A stretch of DNA of 64,000 nucleotides from Heliopora coerulea (GCA_030142905.1 JASJOG010000114.1:1-64000); one strand, 5' to 3'; positions 25,141-33,585 are shown, counted from the stretch's first letter. Numbers and translations: made by a program. Notes: generated by a model from the sequence alone, not told the origin.

Positions 25141-25386
25141 TAATTTATGGGTTGGTTTTTCATTGGTTGAGAATAGTCATACGATTATCACATGATAAAA
25201 TTATGACCTTATTTGGAAAAATGTGTGTAAACTGTTTTTAATATATATGATTAAGACACTTCAGTTTTGACACCCTGTCCGTGGAATGCGGGGGAAATAC
25301 CTCAACAACATGCGGGGGAATTGTCTTTTTTGACAGAATTTTAAGCAATAAGTCTATCCGCTAAACAACTTCGCTGATAAAGTATT

Positions 25387-25764
25387 TTACGGTTTAAATC
25401 CAAATATATTCTCATAAGTGTCAATCATTTCATTTATGTAATGACCATATGCCAATGTATCTATTTTATTTTCAAGTATTATTCTTTTATCATCTTTTGC
25501 TGACAATGCAATTTTTTCAACACTCTCAGTATACAATTCATGATTTCGGTGTCTTATTAAATTCATTTTTCTAATTTGTTCTTCTACAGTAAATAAGCAA
25601 TCTTTATAATTTTGAAATGTTATATTTTTTTCAATAACATTTTTCTTAACACCTTTACATCTTTTTGACGCCTTTCCACTTTCACACATTTTATAAGAAT
25701 ATAATTTTGCTCTCAGCCCTACAAATTCTTCTATTTGTTTACCACCGCACTCATCTTTCATCAT
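25387..25764 (-). pseudogene. DNA polymerase B, C-terminal fragment
   Basis: Encodes the conserved C-terminal end of a Polinton polymerase: MKDECGGKQIEEFVGLRAKL with YSYKM following, the thumb-side region next to the DTDSL catalytic motif of the upstream frame. It is separated from the main polymerase frame by a stop at 25770 and a one-base frameshift in or beside a short A-run at about 25775-25780. It is not an independent gene: the conserved sequence continues without a gap across the shift. Confidence 0.85.
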
Positions 25765-27297
25765 TCCAATTACTTTTTGTTTAAACCGGTTTTAATTCCA
25801 CTTTCATGTTCTTTTGGATAATTACTTGTGTCAAACATTTTTTCAACATCTGGGGATATATCTTTATAAAAAACTTCAGTGTAAATTTCATACATTAAAC
25901 TGTCAGTATCTGTAAGTAACAACCGCGCATTTTCACCATATTTTGGTTTAATATAATTATAATGAAAATCATACATTAAAGTCTTTGATAAATCTAATAT
26001 ACTCATTCCTAAATATATAGGTTTATCTAGCTTAATTTTTTTCTTATGCATATGCACAGCAATTAAATTTTCAGAAAATATTGTACTTTTGTTAAAATTA
26101 GTTTTTGAAAATAATTTTAATGCTTTTTCTTCTCTGTTAACTAATTGTATATCAACTCTGTTTCTAACATTCTCCATAGTTTTTCCAAACATAGAATTAT
26201 TCATAAGTTTGAAAAAGTCTTTTTCAAATTCATTTTTTGCATTTGTTCTCAGTTTTGTGTTTAAATCAATATATTTTTTCATAAAATCTTCTTCATAAAA
26301 TTTAATACCTTTATGAATTTTACTAATTTTCAATCCTAATTTTTCATATAATTTCAAGTTTTCACTATGTAAAACATATTTTTCTTTATTATTCAAATTT
26401 GGTATTAATTTTTCAACAGCACTCGAAGAGTGCGTTTTTAATCTTTCTGGTGCTAGCGGGTATTCATTATGTAAATCATGCAACTCTTCAGGGTATTCCA
26501 AGTCAACTTCTAATATACAAGGAACTTTAGCATCTTTGATGTTTTCCCAATTTTGCAATTCACTTTCATTAATCCATTTAAAATTTCTCACAGGAAGTTT
26601 TTTACTCATAGCCCATCCATAAAGATTATTTGCGTCTATATAAGCAAGATATACATTCTCTTCTTCAGGATTATACTTTGAATACATATAAGGATTATTT
26701 GCTTTTGCATATCGCTTTGTAATTGTTGAAATTCCTCCTCTAATTCCATTTTCAATCATAAGATACATTTCTGGATCATATAATAGTTCCAATTCAACTC
26801 CAGTCATTTTTAACATTGTATCCCAAGCAAGCCCTGGAGAAGTATAATACCAAGCGGGGTCTAATTTATAATTTTCTTTACAAACTTTTCTAAAATTTTC
26901 AAAAACATCTGCCAAAAGTATCACATCAGTTTTCAAATATAAGTCATGATATTCTTTCATATTTTTAATATTAAATTTTTTCCAAACATTTTGTGCATGT
27001 TCATAATCTTCTTCTGTTATATTTTCATCATTTAATTTTGAATAAAATTCTTCAATATCAGGTAGTTTTTCTTCTTTTAATTTTTCAAAATTATCAAACC
27101 AATCATATGGAAACACACCTTTTCTAGTTAATAATTCTCTTTCTTCTTCATTTTTATAAAATTTTTTCAAAATATTTAATTCATTTTTATCTAAATTTTT
27201 AACCAAGTTTCCTAAACCACTTTGCATAAACTTAAAACTGTCAATAAATCTAATTTGTTTTTTAACATAAATAATTTCTTTGATTTTATACTTCGGT

Positions 27298-27340
27298 TCG
27301 CAGCTCGCTGGACCTGCGATCCTGAGGACTTCGTCCGATG
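27298..27340. repeat. Paired mini-hairpin inside polB (in frame)
   Basis: GGAC-TTC-GTCC (27326-27336) next to a longer fold TCGCAG...CTGCGA (27298-27319) that itself contains CAGCTCGCTG. It encodes a Ser/Thr/Glu-rich segment (ASTSDEVLRIAGPASCEP) that looks foreign to the polymerase and keeps the frame open. Confidence 0.75.
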
Positions 27341-27672
27341 TGCTCGCTGTTTCACCTTTTTCATTATTAAATTCCTCATATTCAATAATGTTTTCTTTAC
27401 ATTTACTTTGAAATTGTTTTTCTGTAATTATTTTTTTAGATTCAAATTTATCAACAATAATCTCTTTTGTGAATGAAATATATTTCTCCTCAGTGTTGGG
27501 TATACAATTAATTTCACCTTCTGAAACACCTAGATTTTTTATAAACAAATGACTATCATAATTTTGTAAATTATGAAATATAACTGGAATAAATTTAGGA
27601 TTTTTCATTTTTGAATTACAACTAATACAAGCAGCTCCACGATATTTTCCAGTATAATGACAATGGTCTTTA

Positions 27673-27690
27673 ACTTTATCAGCTTTGCTG
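27673..27690. repeat. 18-nt module with hairpin CAGCTTTGCTG in polB
   Basis: actttatcagctttgctg. The identical 18 bases occur at 31682-31699 in an unrelated gene, in the same reading frame (S-K-A-D-K-V in both). Stem CAGC/GCTG with loop TTT. Confidence 0.75.
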
Positions 27691-28329
27691 CTTTCAGATT
27701 TTTCAAATTTTTTATCACATACATAACATTTCTTAGCTTTTTCAAAATCTGTTTTATCCTTTTCTCTTAATATTATCTTTTTTGGAAATTTAAATTGCTC
27801 ATGTATCTTTTGAATATTATTTTCTAAACTTTCTACAAATTTTAAAGAAACGTCTTCATCAGAACTGTCCTTTTTACTGTGTATTACTAATTTTGGTTTA
27901 AATAAATTATCATCAAAACATTTTATCAAATAACAATATCCAGACGGTTCATGTTTTTGAAATTGTTTTGTATTATCACCAATATTTTTATCCTCATATT
28001 TTAAATTGCATTCAAAATCTGCATAAATCACAAATGGAACATTGTGCATTTTTTCATAATTTTTAAACTTTAATTTTTCTCCTTTATTAGGATAAACAGT
28101 TTTTCCACATTTATATTTTGAACAATATTCTAAATGATTTTTAAGAGTTTTTTCATTTCTAAAATTTTGTAAACAATAATTACAAATATGTATTTTTTCT
28201 TTTTTTTTATTGACTTGGTTTGAAAATAATCTGCTCATATTTTTAATTAAACAATAATGTTTATTACCATTTTCATTAGTTATTAACAATATGTTCACAC
28301 GCGTGTCCTCATGTGTGTTAATTTGTTGT

Positions 28330-28373
28330 AGCTTCGCTGCTGCAGCTTTGCTGCTGAGACCTCTGGTCGATCC
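28330..28373. repeat. Triple mini-hairpin at the polB frame break
   Basis: AGC-TTC-GCT (28330-28338), GCAGC-TTT-GCTGC (28342-28354) and GACC-TCT-GGTC (28358-28368), followed by gatc. The edges (gatcgaccagaggtctcagc on minus, and caacaaat) match those of the copy at 31330-31390. Confidence 0.8.
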
Positions 28374-29423
28374 ATGTCTAATTTACTCACCCTCAAAGGA
28401 AAAATTTCGTGCTTTTTATTTCCAAACCTTTTTTCTTCATTATATCCAAATAAATTAATTGCAATGTTATTATTTTTTTCAAATTTATCAATATCTTTAA
28501 ATCCACACGGGAATTCCATACCTTTTGTATTAAAACTCTCAGCATTCTTTTTTAAAATTTTTGTAATTCTTCCAGGATTTTTCAAATTAGGATTAGTTTT
28601 CAAAAGTTCACTTATTGCAACACACCACAATAAACATTTTTGGTCATCATTTTGTGGATTAATAATTGCATTTTTATTTTTTAAAAACTCTGGAGTTGGA
28701 ATATAAGATGATGCAAGTAATAGTTTAATTTTATTAATATTAAGAATTATTTTTAAACTTTTATAAAATTTCCATAAACTTGAATTTCTTAAATATTCTT
28801 CAAAACTTAGAATAATTTTTTGAACCATTTTTTCATATATTTCATCAAAATTGCTTCCATCAAAAATTTCTTCATAATAACTATGAAAATGTGCTTTATC
28901 TGTAGTTTCTTCTCCAGTTGCTGGATTTGTTTTTTTCATTAAACATACAAGAGTTATTTGTTGTTTTGTACTTGGATATTTTTTAAATTTTTTTATTACC
29001 AATGGTTTTATTTTTTCCAACAGACTCAAAGGGTCATATAAAGATAATCCAACTTCTTCCAAATCCATTTCATATCTTTTTGTTACTTTCAAAGCTTCTT
29101 TATTCAATTTAAACTTTGGTGCATCTTCGGTCGATTCAGTTATTATCTTTTTTCCCTGTATTTCGTTAAATATATCTAAAACATTTTCTTTTAAATGATT
29201 ATACAAATTTGTTATTCTTTTTGTTCCTTCGTTTACATCGTTCGCGCTATTTCTATATTTATCAAATAAATTAAGTACTTCTTCTTTAGACTTGTTTAAT
29301 AAATTATTTACTTTTTCTTTAGACTTTTTAATCCGAGTTTTAAGTAAACTAGATTTAAAAACATTTTTTGGTTTTAATAAAGGTGTATTAATATTAGGGA
29401 CATCTGTGTCCAATAAATTTTTT

Positions 29424-29454
29424 GCAGCTTCGCTGCGGAGAGCTTCGCTCGATG
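29424..29454. repeat. Paired mini-hairpin at the polB N-terminus (in frame)
   Basis: GCAGC-TTC-GCTGC (29424-29436), spacer GGA, GAGC-TTC-GCTC (29440-29450), then gatg. The closest relative is the copy at 40771-40797, in opposite orientation and a different gene. Confidence 0.85.
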
Positions 29455-29464
29455 TTGTATTCAT

Positions 29465-29478
29465 TCTTTATTTATATA
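29465..29478 (-). promoter_or_regulatory. Start-proximal AT box of polB
   Basis: The minus strand reads ATATAAATAAAGA directly before the polB ATG. It is the same box that abuts other Polinton start codons, here displaced by three bases. An 18-base A-run (29512-29529) lies upstream. Confidence 0.5.
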
Positions 29479-29566
29479 TTTTATTTATTTTTCTTAAAAG
29501 CAAAATAGTGTAAAAAAAAAAAAAAAAAAGAATAAAAATCACTGATTTTTATTCTTAACCACACAC

Positions 29567-29581
29567 GGTCTCTTCGAGGTC
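29567..29581 (-). terminator. Hairpin immediately after the stop of the 115-residue gene
   Basis: ggtctcttcgaggtc: stem with loop TTC, including two wobble pairs, starting one base after the stop codon at 29583. A 3'-end or terminator role is inference from position; compare the hairpins at 31202 and 31838. Confidence 0.4.
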
Positions 29582-29582
29582 T

Positions 29583-29930
29583 TTAATGATTAAATATAAA
29601 AATATTAAATAATAAATTTGATTTTAGTGTTTTTATTAGATCTTTTTTAGGTTTCAAAATAATTTTATAATCTTCGTAAATTTTTTCTTGAGTTTCATAA
29701 TCAATATAAAAATCACTAAAAATACAAAATTTTTCATCATAATTTATTGAAAATTCATGATGCGGTAATAATTCTCCTTCACCTGAAAGTTTAGCAATTT
29801 CTTTAATAAAAATGTAATATAAATATTCTTTATCATTATTTTCATAATCTTCTTGTTTTAAGTATTTTTCAATTATAAACATTCTTTTTTTATTATATAA
29901 AAATTTTCCTTTAAAAGCAAAATTATGCAA
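29583..29930 (-). CDS. Polinton protein of unknown function, 115 residues
   Basis: I do not recognise it. Lys- and Tyr-rich, mixed alpha/beta character, with acidic patches (EDYENNDKEYLYY) and no membrane segment. ATG at 29930, 8 bp after the stop of the gene at 29939-30289. Intact frame in an otherwise compact block. Confidence 0.55.
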   Translation of the reverse strand: MHNFAFKGKFLYNKKRMFIIEKYLKQEDYENNDKEYLYYIFIKEIAKLSGEGELLPHHEFSINYDEKFCIFSDFYIDYETQEKIYEDYKIILKPKKDLIKTLKSNLLFNIFIFNH

Positions 29931-29938
29931 AAAAAATT

Positions 29939-30289
29939 TTATTCAAAAGAAACCAAAAATGTTTGATTATTAATTTTCAAATCTTTTTTTGCTTTAATTC
30001 TGTGCTTGATGCTTTCTGCATTTAGATTAAAATTTTTTGCTGCCGAATAAAGACTTTTAAAATTGAAAATTTCTCCTGTTTCTTTATTTATAATAATTAT
30101 TTGTGTTGGTTTTTTAATTTTTTCTCTACAATATTTTTCAAACTTTTCATTAGGTTTACTAATTTCAAAACCTAGTATTTTTTCAAGCTCATTTTTTGTG
30201 TAATTTTTATAATATTTTAATTTTTTTTCTTTTGCAACATCTCTCAATTGTTTGATAGTATAACTTACTTTGTTTGATTGATTGTTCAT
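29939..30289 (-). CDS. Putative DNA-binding protein with SAP-like and NUMOD/IENR-like parts
   Basis: 116 residues. Residues 10-40 (TIKQLRDVAKEKKLKYYKNY ... NELEKIL) have the two-helix pattern of a SAP domain, which binds AT-rich DNA. Residues 65-108 (INKETGEIFNFKSLYSAAKN then FNLNAESIKHRI) have the shape of NUMOD1/IENR DNA-binding repeats found in homing endonucleases. No nuclease domain accompanies them. Preceded by GTATATAATAA abutting the ATG. The roles suggested are element replication, transcription or genome condensation; all inference. Confidence 0.55.
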   Translation of the reverse strand: MNNQSNKVSYTIKQLRDVAKEKKLKYYKNYTKNELEKILGFEISKPNEKFEKYCREKIKKPTQIIIINKETGEIFNFKSLYSAAKNFNLNAESIKHRIKAKKDLKINNQTFLVSFE

Positions 30290-30479
30290 TTATTATATAC
30301 AATTTTTTATTTAAGAACAAATATTTTTTTTAAACAAAAATTAAAAGTTTTCCATACAACCCCTGTGAATTATAATATTAATTTCAACTTTAAATTATAA
30401 TCATTTTAACCATTTATTATATTTTAAAAATAATCTAATAAAAATTCAAAACTATTAATAATTTATTTTATTTATACCG
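30290..30479. other. AT-rich spacer between Polinton genes
   Basis: About 190 bp of very AT-rich sequence between the DNA-binding protein gene and the 142-residue gene. No open frame or clear structure. Confidence 0.4.
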
Positions 30480-30908
30480 TTATACAAATTTATAAACTAT
30501 GTAGCCTCCTGATAATCCAACCAGAAAAAAAGCAACATTTTGATATTCTTTCATCTCATCTGAAGGTTTATAATAATCTTCTAATTTTGGTTCATTTTCT
30601 GCTGTATTATTGTATTCATTTTGTAAATTTTTAAAACGATTATTAATTGTTGCAAGAGTTTTCAAAGACATGTTTGTTCTATTTATATCAGCATTTGCAT
30701 CAGATAATTGTTGTCTTAACCTTTCAATCTCTTCTTTTCTTTTCACTTGCTCTTCATACCATTTTTCCTTCGCTTTGCTCAGTTTTTCCATTGCTTCATT
30801 ATGTCTTTTTATCTCTTTTTCATATCCAGAATGATTTAATTTTGAAAATAAAAATCCAGCACCTGCAAATGCAACTGCATTAAATAATCCACCAATTACT
30901 GTTTCCAT
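30480..30908 (-). CDS. Small membrane protein with central coiled coil
   Basis: 142 residues: a hydrophobic Gly/Ala-rich N-terminus (residues 3-22, GGLFNAVAFAGAGFLF), a long charged coiled coil (about 28-90) and a C-terminal membrane segment ending GGYIVYKFV. The architecture is that of a bitopic or hairpin virion/membrane protein. The same type of gene recurs in cnidarian Polintons as I recall; function unknown. The ATG is preceded by AAAGAAAAATAA. Confidence 0.6.
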   Translation of the reverse strand: METVIGGLFNAVAFAGAGFLFSKLNHSGYEKEIKRHNEAMEKLSKAKEKWYEEQVKRKEEIERLRQQLSDANADINRTNMSLKTLATINNRFKNLQNEYNNTAENEPKLEDYYKPSDEMKEYQNVAFFLVGLSGGYIVYKFV

Positions 30909-30933
30909 TTATTTTTCTTTATTTTTTTATTTT

Positions 30934-31167
30934 CTAAGATTTGAAAGGGTCCGTAGGAATCCACTTTTTGTCTTGTGCATATTTAATTCCAAGTGTTGAT
31001 AATCCTACAGCTGCTGTAAGTTTTAAAGTAGGTACTAAACTAGCCGGAGTTGACAAACCATCACTAAATACTCTTCTTGTTATCATTCCAATTCCCACAG
31101 CACCCAATGTAATTAGTGTAGAATCATATAATTCATTCATAGCTTCTTTTCTATTCATTTCGGTCAT
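30934..31167 (-). CDS. Small two-span membrane protein, 77 residues
   Basis: Two hydrophobic stretches (LITLGAVGIGMITRRVF and LVPTLKLTAAVGLSTLGI) separated by a short polar turn, then a charged tail. It follows an exact TATATAAATAA box abutting the ATG. Family unknown; probably a virion or host-membrane component. Confidence 0.55.
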   Translation of the reverse strand: MTEMNRKEAMNELYDSTLITLGAVGIGMITRRVFSDGLSTPASLVPTLKLTAAVGLSTLGIKYAQDKKWIPTDPFKS

Positions 31168-31178
31168 TTATTTATATA
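31168..31178 (-). promoter_or_regulatory. TATAAATAA box abutting the start codon (77-residue gene)
   Basis: The minus strand reads TATATAAATAA then ATG. One of four exact TATAAATAAATG occurrences at Polinton gene starts. Confidence 0.55.
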
Positions 31179-31201
31179 CATAAAAATTTTTTTTTTATTA
31201 A

Positions 31202-31218
31202 AAACCTTACAGGTTTTC
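31202..31218 (-). terminator. Hairpin over the stop codon of the 170-residue gene
   Basis: AAAACCT-TAC-AGGTTTT, a perfect 7-bp stem with a triloop; the stop codon (31207-31209) lies at the stem/loop. Position suggests a 3'-end signal; not proven. Confidence 0.45.
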
Positions 31219-31719
31219 AATAGAACACCTTGGTGGAACGCTTTGAGGTTTTTTTTCTCTACCTTCATTCTTTTCTTTTACATTATTTATAAACTTGTAA
31301 GCTTGGTTGTCTTTTTCTTCGATTTGTTGCAGCTTCGCTGAAGCTTCGCTTCTGAGGACTTCGTCCGATGCTGAGACCTCTGGTCGATCGATTTGTTCAC
31401 TTTGTTCGATTTCTCTTTTGTCTTTTTTATATGCAAAGTATAATCCACCAAGTGCAGTAACAACTCCTACCCCTCCAATCAAATACCCCAAAGTGGAAGG
31501 TCCAAAATCAATGTAATTATTTATTTCTTCATTTTCTACTTCGCTTCGTTGTCTAGCATTTTCTACTTCGCTTCGTTGTCTTGCTTTTCTTTCTTTTGCT
31601 TCTCTTGAAATTTTCGCCAATCTTTTTCCCAATTCCACTTTTCTTGGATCTTTTGCTTTAACAGATTTTTCAACTGCTGTTACTTTATCAGCTTTGCTGT
31701 TTTCACTTGTTTCACTCAT
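31207..31719 (-). CDS. Single-span membrane protein with hairpin-encoded insert, 170 residues
   Basis: Charged N-terminal half with a 9-residue tandem repeat (ARQRSEVEN twice, from a 27-nt DNA duplication at 31537-31590), a membrane segment at about residues 77-97 (LGYLIGGVGVVTALGGLYFAY), then a polar tail. The tail contains a 20-residue stretch (RPEVSASDEVLRSEASAKL) encoded by the four-hairpin patch 31330-31390. Residues near the N-terminus (SKADKV) come from the 18-nt module shared with polB. Preceded by an exact TATAAATAA box. Function unknown. Confidence 0.6.
   Translation of the reverse strand: MSETSENSKADKVTAVEKSVKAKDPRKVELGKRLAKISREAKERKARQRSEVENARQRSEVENEEINNYIDFGPSTLGYLIGGVGVVTALGGLYFAYKKDKREIEQSEQIDRPEVSASDEVLRSEASAKLQQIEEKDNQAYKFINNVKEKNEGREKKPQSVPPRCSIENL
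31330..31390. repeat. Four-hairpin patch inside a coding region (in frame)
   Basis: CAGC-TTC-GCTG (31330-31340), AAGC-TTC-GCTT (31341-31351), GGAC-TTC-GTCC (31356-31366) and GACC-TCT-GGTC (31375-31385), then gatcg. The largest copy of the family; it combines modules found separately at 27298, 28330 and 34297. Confidence 0.85.
31537..31590. repeat. 27-bp tandem duplication with cttcgcttcg words
   Basis: ctacttcgcttcgttgtct recurs after 27 bp, giving two ARQRSEVEN repeats in the protein. In frame, and built from the same ttcgct-type vocabulary as the hairpin family. Confidence 0.8.
31682..31699. repeat. 18-nt module identical to one in polB
   Basis: actttatcagctttgctg, hairpin CAGC-TTT-GCTG at 31689-31699. 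Identical to 27673-27690. Confidence 0.75.
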
Positions 31720-31730
31720 TTATTTATAAT
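31720..31730 (-). promoter_or_regulatory. TATAAATAA box abutting the start codon (170-residue gene)
   Basis: The minus strand reads ATTATAAATAA then ATG. Confidence 0.55.
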
Positions 31731-31760
31731 TTTATTTTTTTTATTTAGAATTTATTCAAA

Positions 31761-31781
31761 CAGCGAAGCTGAGCGCAAGCG
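31761..31781. repeat. Intergenic paired mini-hairpin
   Basis: CAGC-GAA-GCTG (31761-31771) followed by CGC-AA-GCG (31774-31781), in the spacer between the fibre gene stop and the 170-residue gene start. Confidence 0.65.
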
Positions 31782-31837
31782 TTATTTATGAATAAAATTA
31801 AATAAAAGTCAAGTAAATTTTAAATAAACCTAAAACG

Positions 31838-31850
31838 GACCTTCCAGGTT
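31838..31850 (-). terminator. Hairpin at the fibre gene stop
   Basis: ACCT-TCC-AGGT stem with triloop, extended by a wobble pair, directly behind the stop codon at 31849-31851. Confidence 0.4.
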
Positions 31851-33585
31851 ACAAATCATTTAAAATAGATTCATCATAATCTACATTAAATTTTTTACAC
31901 AATGCAACATGATTTATTAAAATTTCTTTTTCTTTCATTTTTCTTTCAGTTAATATAGAAGTGAAAAAAATCTCTCCTTCAAATATAAAAGTATTTTTTG
32001 AAATATCAGATCCAAAAAGTAAATTATTTGTTCCACTTGTTATTGCTCGAGATGTAAAATCTTTAATTAATTTACCATTTACCCAAACACTTGATTTATT
32101 TGTTTTTGGATTACTTTCCGCATCAATATGAACACTTATGCAATGGACTTTGAATTTTTCAAAAATATTTGTTTTAATTGGGAAATAACTTTTATCTATC
32201 TCATAATAGTCTGTTGTTCCTCCACCATATATAACAAATTTATTTTTATTTTTATATCCAAATCCTCTCCAATTATTTTGATCTGTATTTTTATTCCCCA
32301 TTATTATTGTCATTTTGTCAGTACTGAGAGTATAATCCAAAATTAAATAAACAAGGAAAAAATTTAAATAATCTTTTTTTCCTGATTGAGTATTGATGTT
32401 TAAATTTAAACTCATTTTGCTGTTAAGTCCGTGAAAGTATAAAATATTTTTATTTGAAACATACCTAGAATTTATAAAAATAGGTTGTTTTGATTTATTG
32501 GTTTCTGTAAAATTTTCATCTGAAATTTTTGATTGATTATACCAAACTTCTATTTTTTTATCTGTTCCATCATATTTTAAATAACTTGTTAGATCATAAA
32601 TTTCACCATAAAAATTAAAATCCGAATTTAATATGAAACTTTGAATGAGGTTTAATTGGTATGCAGTATTTTTAAGCGAAGTGCGCACCGTTTCGGTTTT
32701 ATCATTAACAAGTTTGTCCACATATTTTTTCCTAGTTAAATGTGTATTTTCTGTTGGATCTGAATTTTTAATAATTTTATGATTTTCCATATTAATATCT
32801 CCTTCCATGTTTCCACCAGTCAGGGGTAATTTTGTATCAACACGGTCGTCGACGTATTTTTTTCTCGCCAAATGTGTTTGAAGTGTGGGATTTGTTGAAG
32901 AAATAATTTTATTATTTCCAATTGTTATATCACCAGTCATTGTTCCTCCTGATAAAGGTAATCTGGTGTTATCTCTATCATCCACATATTTTTTTCTTGA
33001 AAGAGCATCTTTATAGTCTGGATCTTTTGAGGTTAAAACTTGATAAGTATTTGTGTAAATATCTCCTTTAATTTTACTTCTTTCAACACCCAACCATGTG
33101 ACTTTTTCCATTTTCATAAAGTTTCCGTCCACATATGATTTTGTTGTGAGATCATTGTTATTTGAAGGTGTTGCACTTGATAAGACTTTATTTGATCCCA
33201 TATTCAAGTTTCCAGTCATTGTTCCGCCAGTTAAGGATAATTTTCTAGAATCTTGGTCATCCACATATTTTTTACGGGAAAGATCTTTATCTTCTTTAGG
33301 GTCTACAGTTGTTGTAATTCTGTTATTCCCCATACTTATATTTCCCGTCATTGTACCTCCTGTTTTTGGTAGAAAATTTTTTATTTGGTGATTTGCAGTT
33401 TTATGACTTGTTACTAAATTATCTACACGGTCGTCGACGTATTTTTTTCTTGCTAAATGAGAATTTTCCGTTGGATCAACTGATGTTATTATATGGTGTG
33501 ACCCAATGTTAGTGTCTCCTGTAGTGGAAAACTTTCCTGTTGTATTAGATTCATGTTTGCTTTCATATCCATAAAATAAACTCAT
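31849..33585 (-). CDS. Fibre-like protein: phage-tail-type repeats plus a lectin-like head
   Basis: 578 residues. Residues about 15-300 hold six degenerate repeats of roughly 35-60 residues built on GGTMTGxIxMGxNxI then xxP ... RKKYVDDR, the pattern of bacteriophage tail-fibre repeats that form trimeric shafts. Residues about 320-570 are beta-rich with GEIYDL, FHGLNSKMSLN, CISVHIDAE, SSVWVNGKLI and GEIFFTSIL, the order expected of a concanavalin/laminin-G-like jelly roll. By analogy it is the receptor-binding spike of the virion. Its ATG overlaps the stop of the upstream gene in an ATGA, and an ATTATAAATAA-type box lies directly before it. Frame intact. The head-fold call is by pattern only. 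Confidence 0.75.
   Translation of the reverse strand: MSLFYGYESKHESNTTGKFSTTGDTNIGSHHIITSVDPTENSHLARKKYVDDRVDNLVTSHKTANHQIKNFLPKTGGTMTGNISMGNNRITTTVDPKEDKDLSRKKYVDDQDSRKLSLTGGTMTGNLNMGSNKVLSSATPSNNNDLTTKSYVDGNFMKMEKVTWLGVERSKIKGDIYTNTYQVLTSKDPDYKDALSRKKYVDDRDNTRLPLSGGTMTGDITIGNNKIISSTNPTLQTHLARKKYVDDRVDTKLPLTGGNMEGDINMENHKIIKNSDPTENTHLTRKKYVDKLVNDKTETVRTSLKNTAYQLNLIQSFILNSDFNFYGEIYDLTSYLKYDGTDKKIEVWYNQSKISDENFTETNKSKQPIFINSRYVSNKNILYFHGLNSKMSLNLNINTQSGKKDYLNFFLVYLILDYTLSTDKMTIIMGNKNTDQNNWRGFGYKNKNKFVIYGGGTTDYYEIDKSYFPIKTNIFEKFKVHCISVHIDAESNPKTNKSSVWVNGKLIKDFTSRAITSGTNNLLFGSDISKNTFIFEGEIFFTSILTERKMKEKEILINHVALCKKFNVDYDESILNDL

Larger units (their letters stand above)
24607..25330 (+). repeat. 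Polinton left terminal inverted repeat (724 bp)
   Basis: Matches the complement of 41562-42295 almost base for base. The 10-bp difference in length is one unit of a short tandem repeat (ccggtcaatt), present in one fewer copy here. It contains a CRE-like palindrome near the terminus, a paired hairpin (24969-24996) and four copies of an aaccagttgg/ccaactggtt motif in both orientations. An open frame inside it is not supported as a gene. Confidence 0.95.
25770..28298 (-). pseudogene. polB: Protein-primed DNA polymerase B, main catalytic part
   Basis: Replicates the element with a protein primer. In order: C2H-C finger (Cys39, Cys42, His55, Cys59), Exo I with Asp94/Glu96 (YADFEC), a Cys-pair/HCH zinc module (CYVC ... 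HCHYTGKYRG ... CISC, about 191-227), Exo II FHNLQNYDSH (about 240), Exo III region KTDVILLADVFENF (about 460), motif A YIDANNLYGWAM (about 555), motif B NNSMFGKTMEN (about 700) and motif C LLTDTDSLMYE (about 800). All catalytic residues are present. There is no true ATG at the 5' edge: it joins the frame ending at 28295, and the 3' edge joins the fragment at 25764. Two hairpin patches lie inside (27298-27340 and 27680-27690). Confidence 0.9.
28295..29464 (-). pseudogene. DNA polymerase B, N-terminal part
   Basis: Starts at ATG 29464 behind an ATATAAATAAAGA box. The 389 codons hold a Lys/Glu-rich helical region (residues 30-110), then the Polinton-polymerase N-terminal block with YIPTPEFLKNKNAIINPQ, CLLWCVAISE and NIAINLFGYNEE. 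The frame leaves the family sequence within hairpin copy 28330-28373 and stops at 28295; the conserved polymerase sequence resumes one frame over. The N-terminal 20 residues include another hairpin-encoded patch (SSEALRSEAAK). Confidence 0.8.

Noticed and set aside
24910..25195. Open frames of 77 and 92 codons in the left TIR, mirrored in the right TIR
   Set aside because: They arise from the duplicated TIR and its aaccagttgg repeats, have no recognisable motif and overlap each other in two frames; conservation is explained by TIR homogenisation.
26089..27476. Plus-strand open frames opposite polB
   Set aside because: Antisense shadows of the polymerase coding sequence, caused by its AT-rich codon use.
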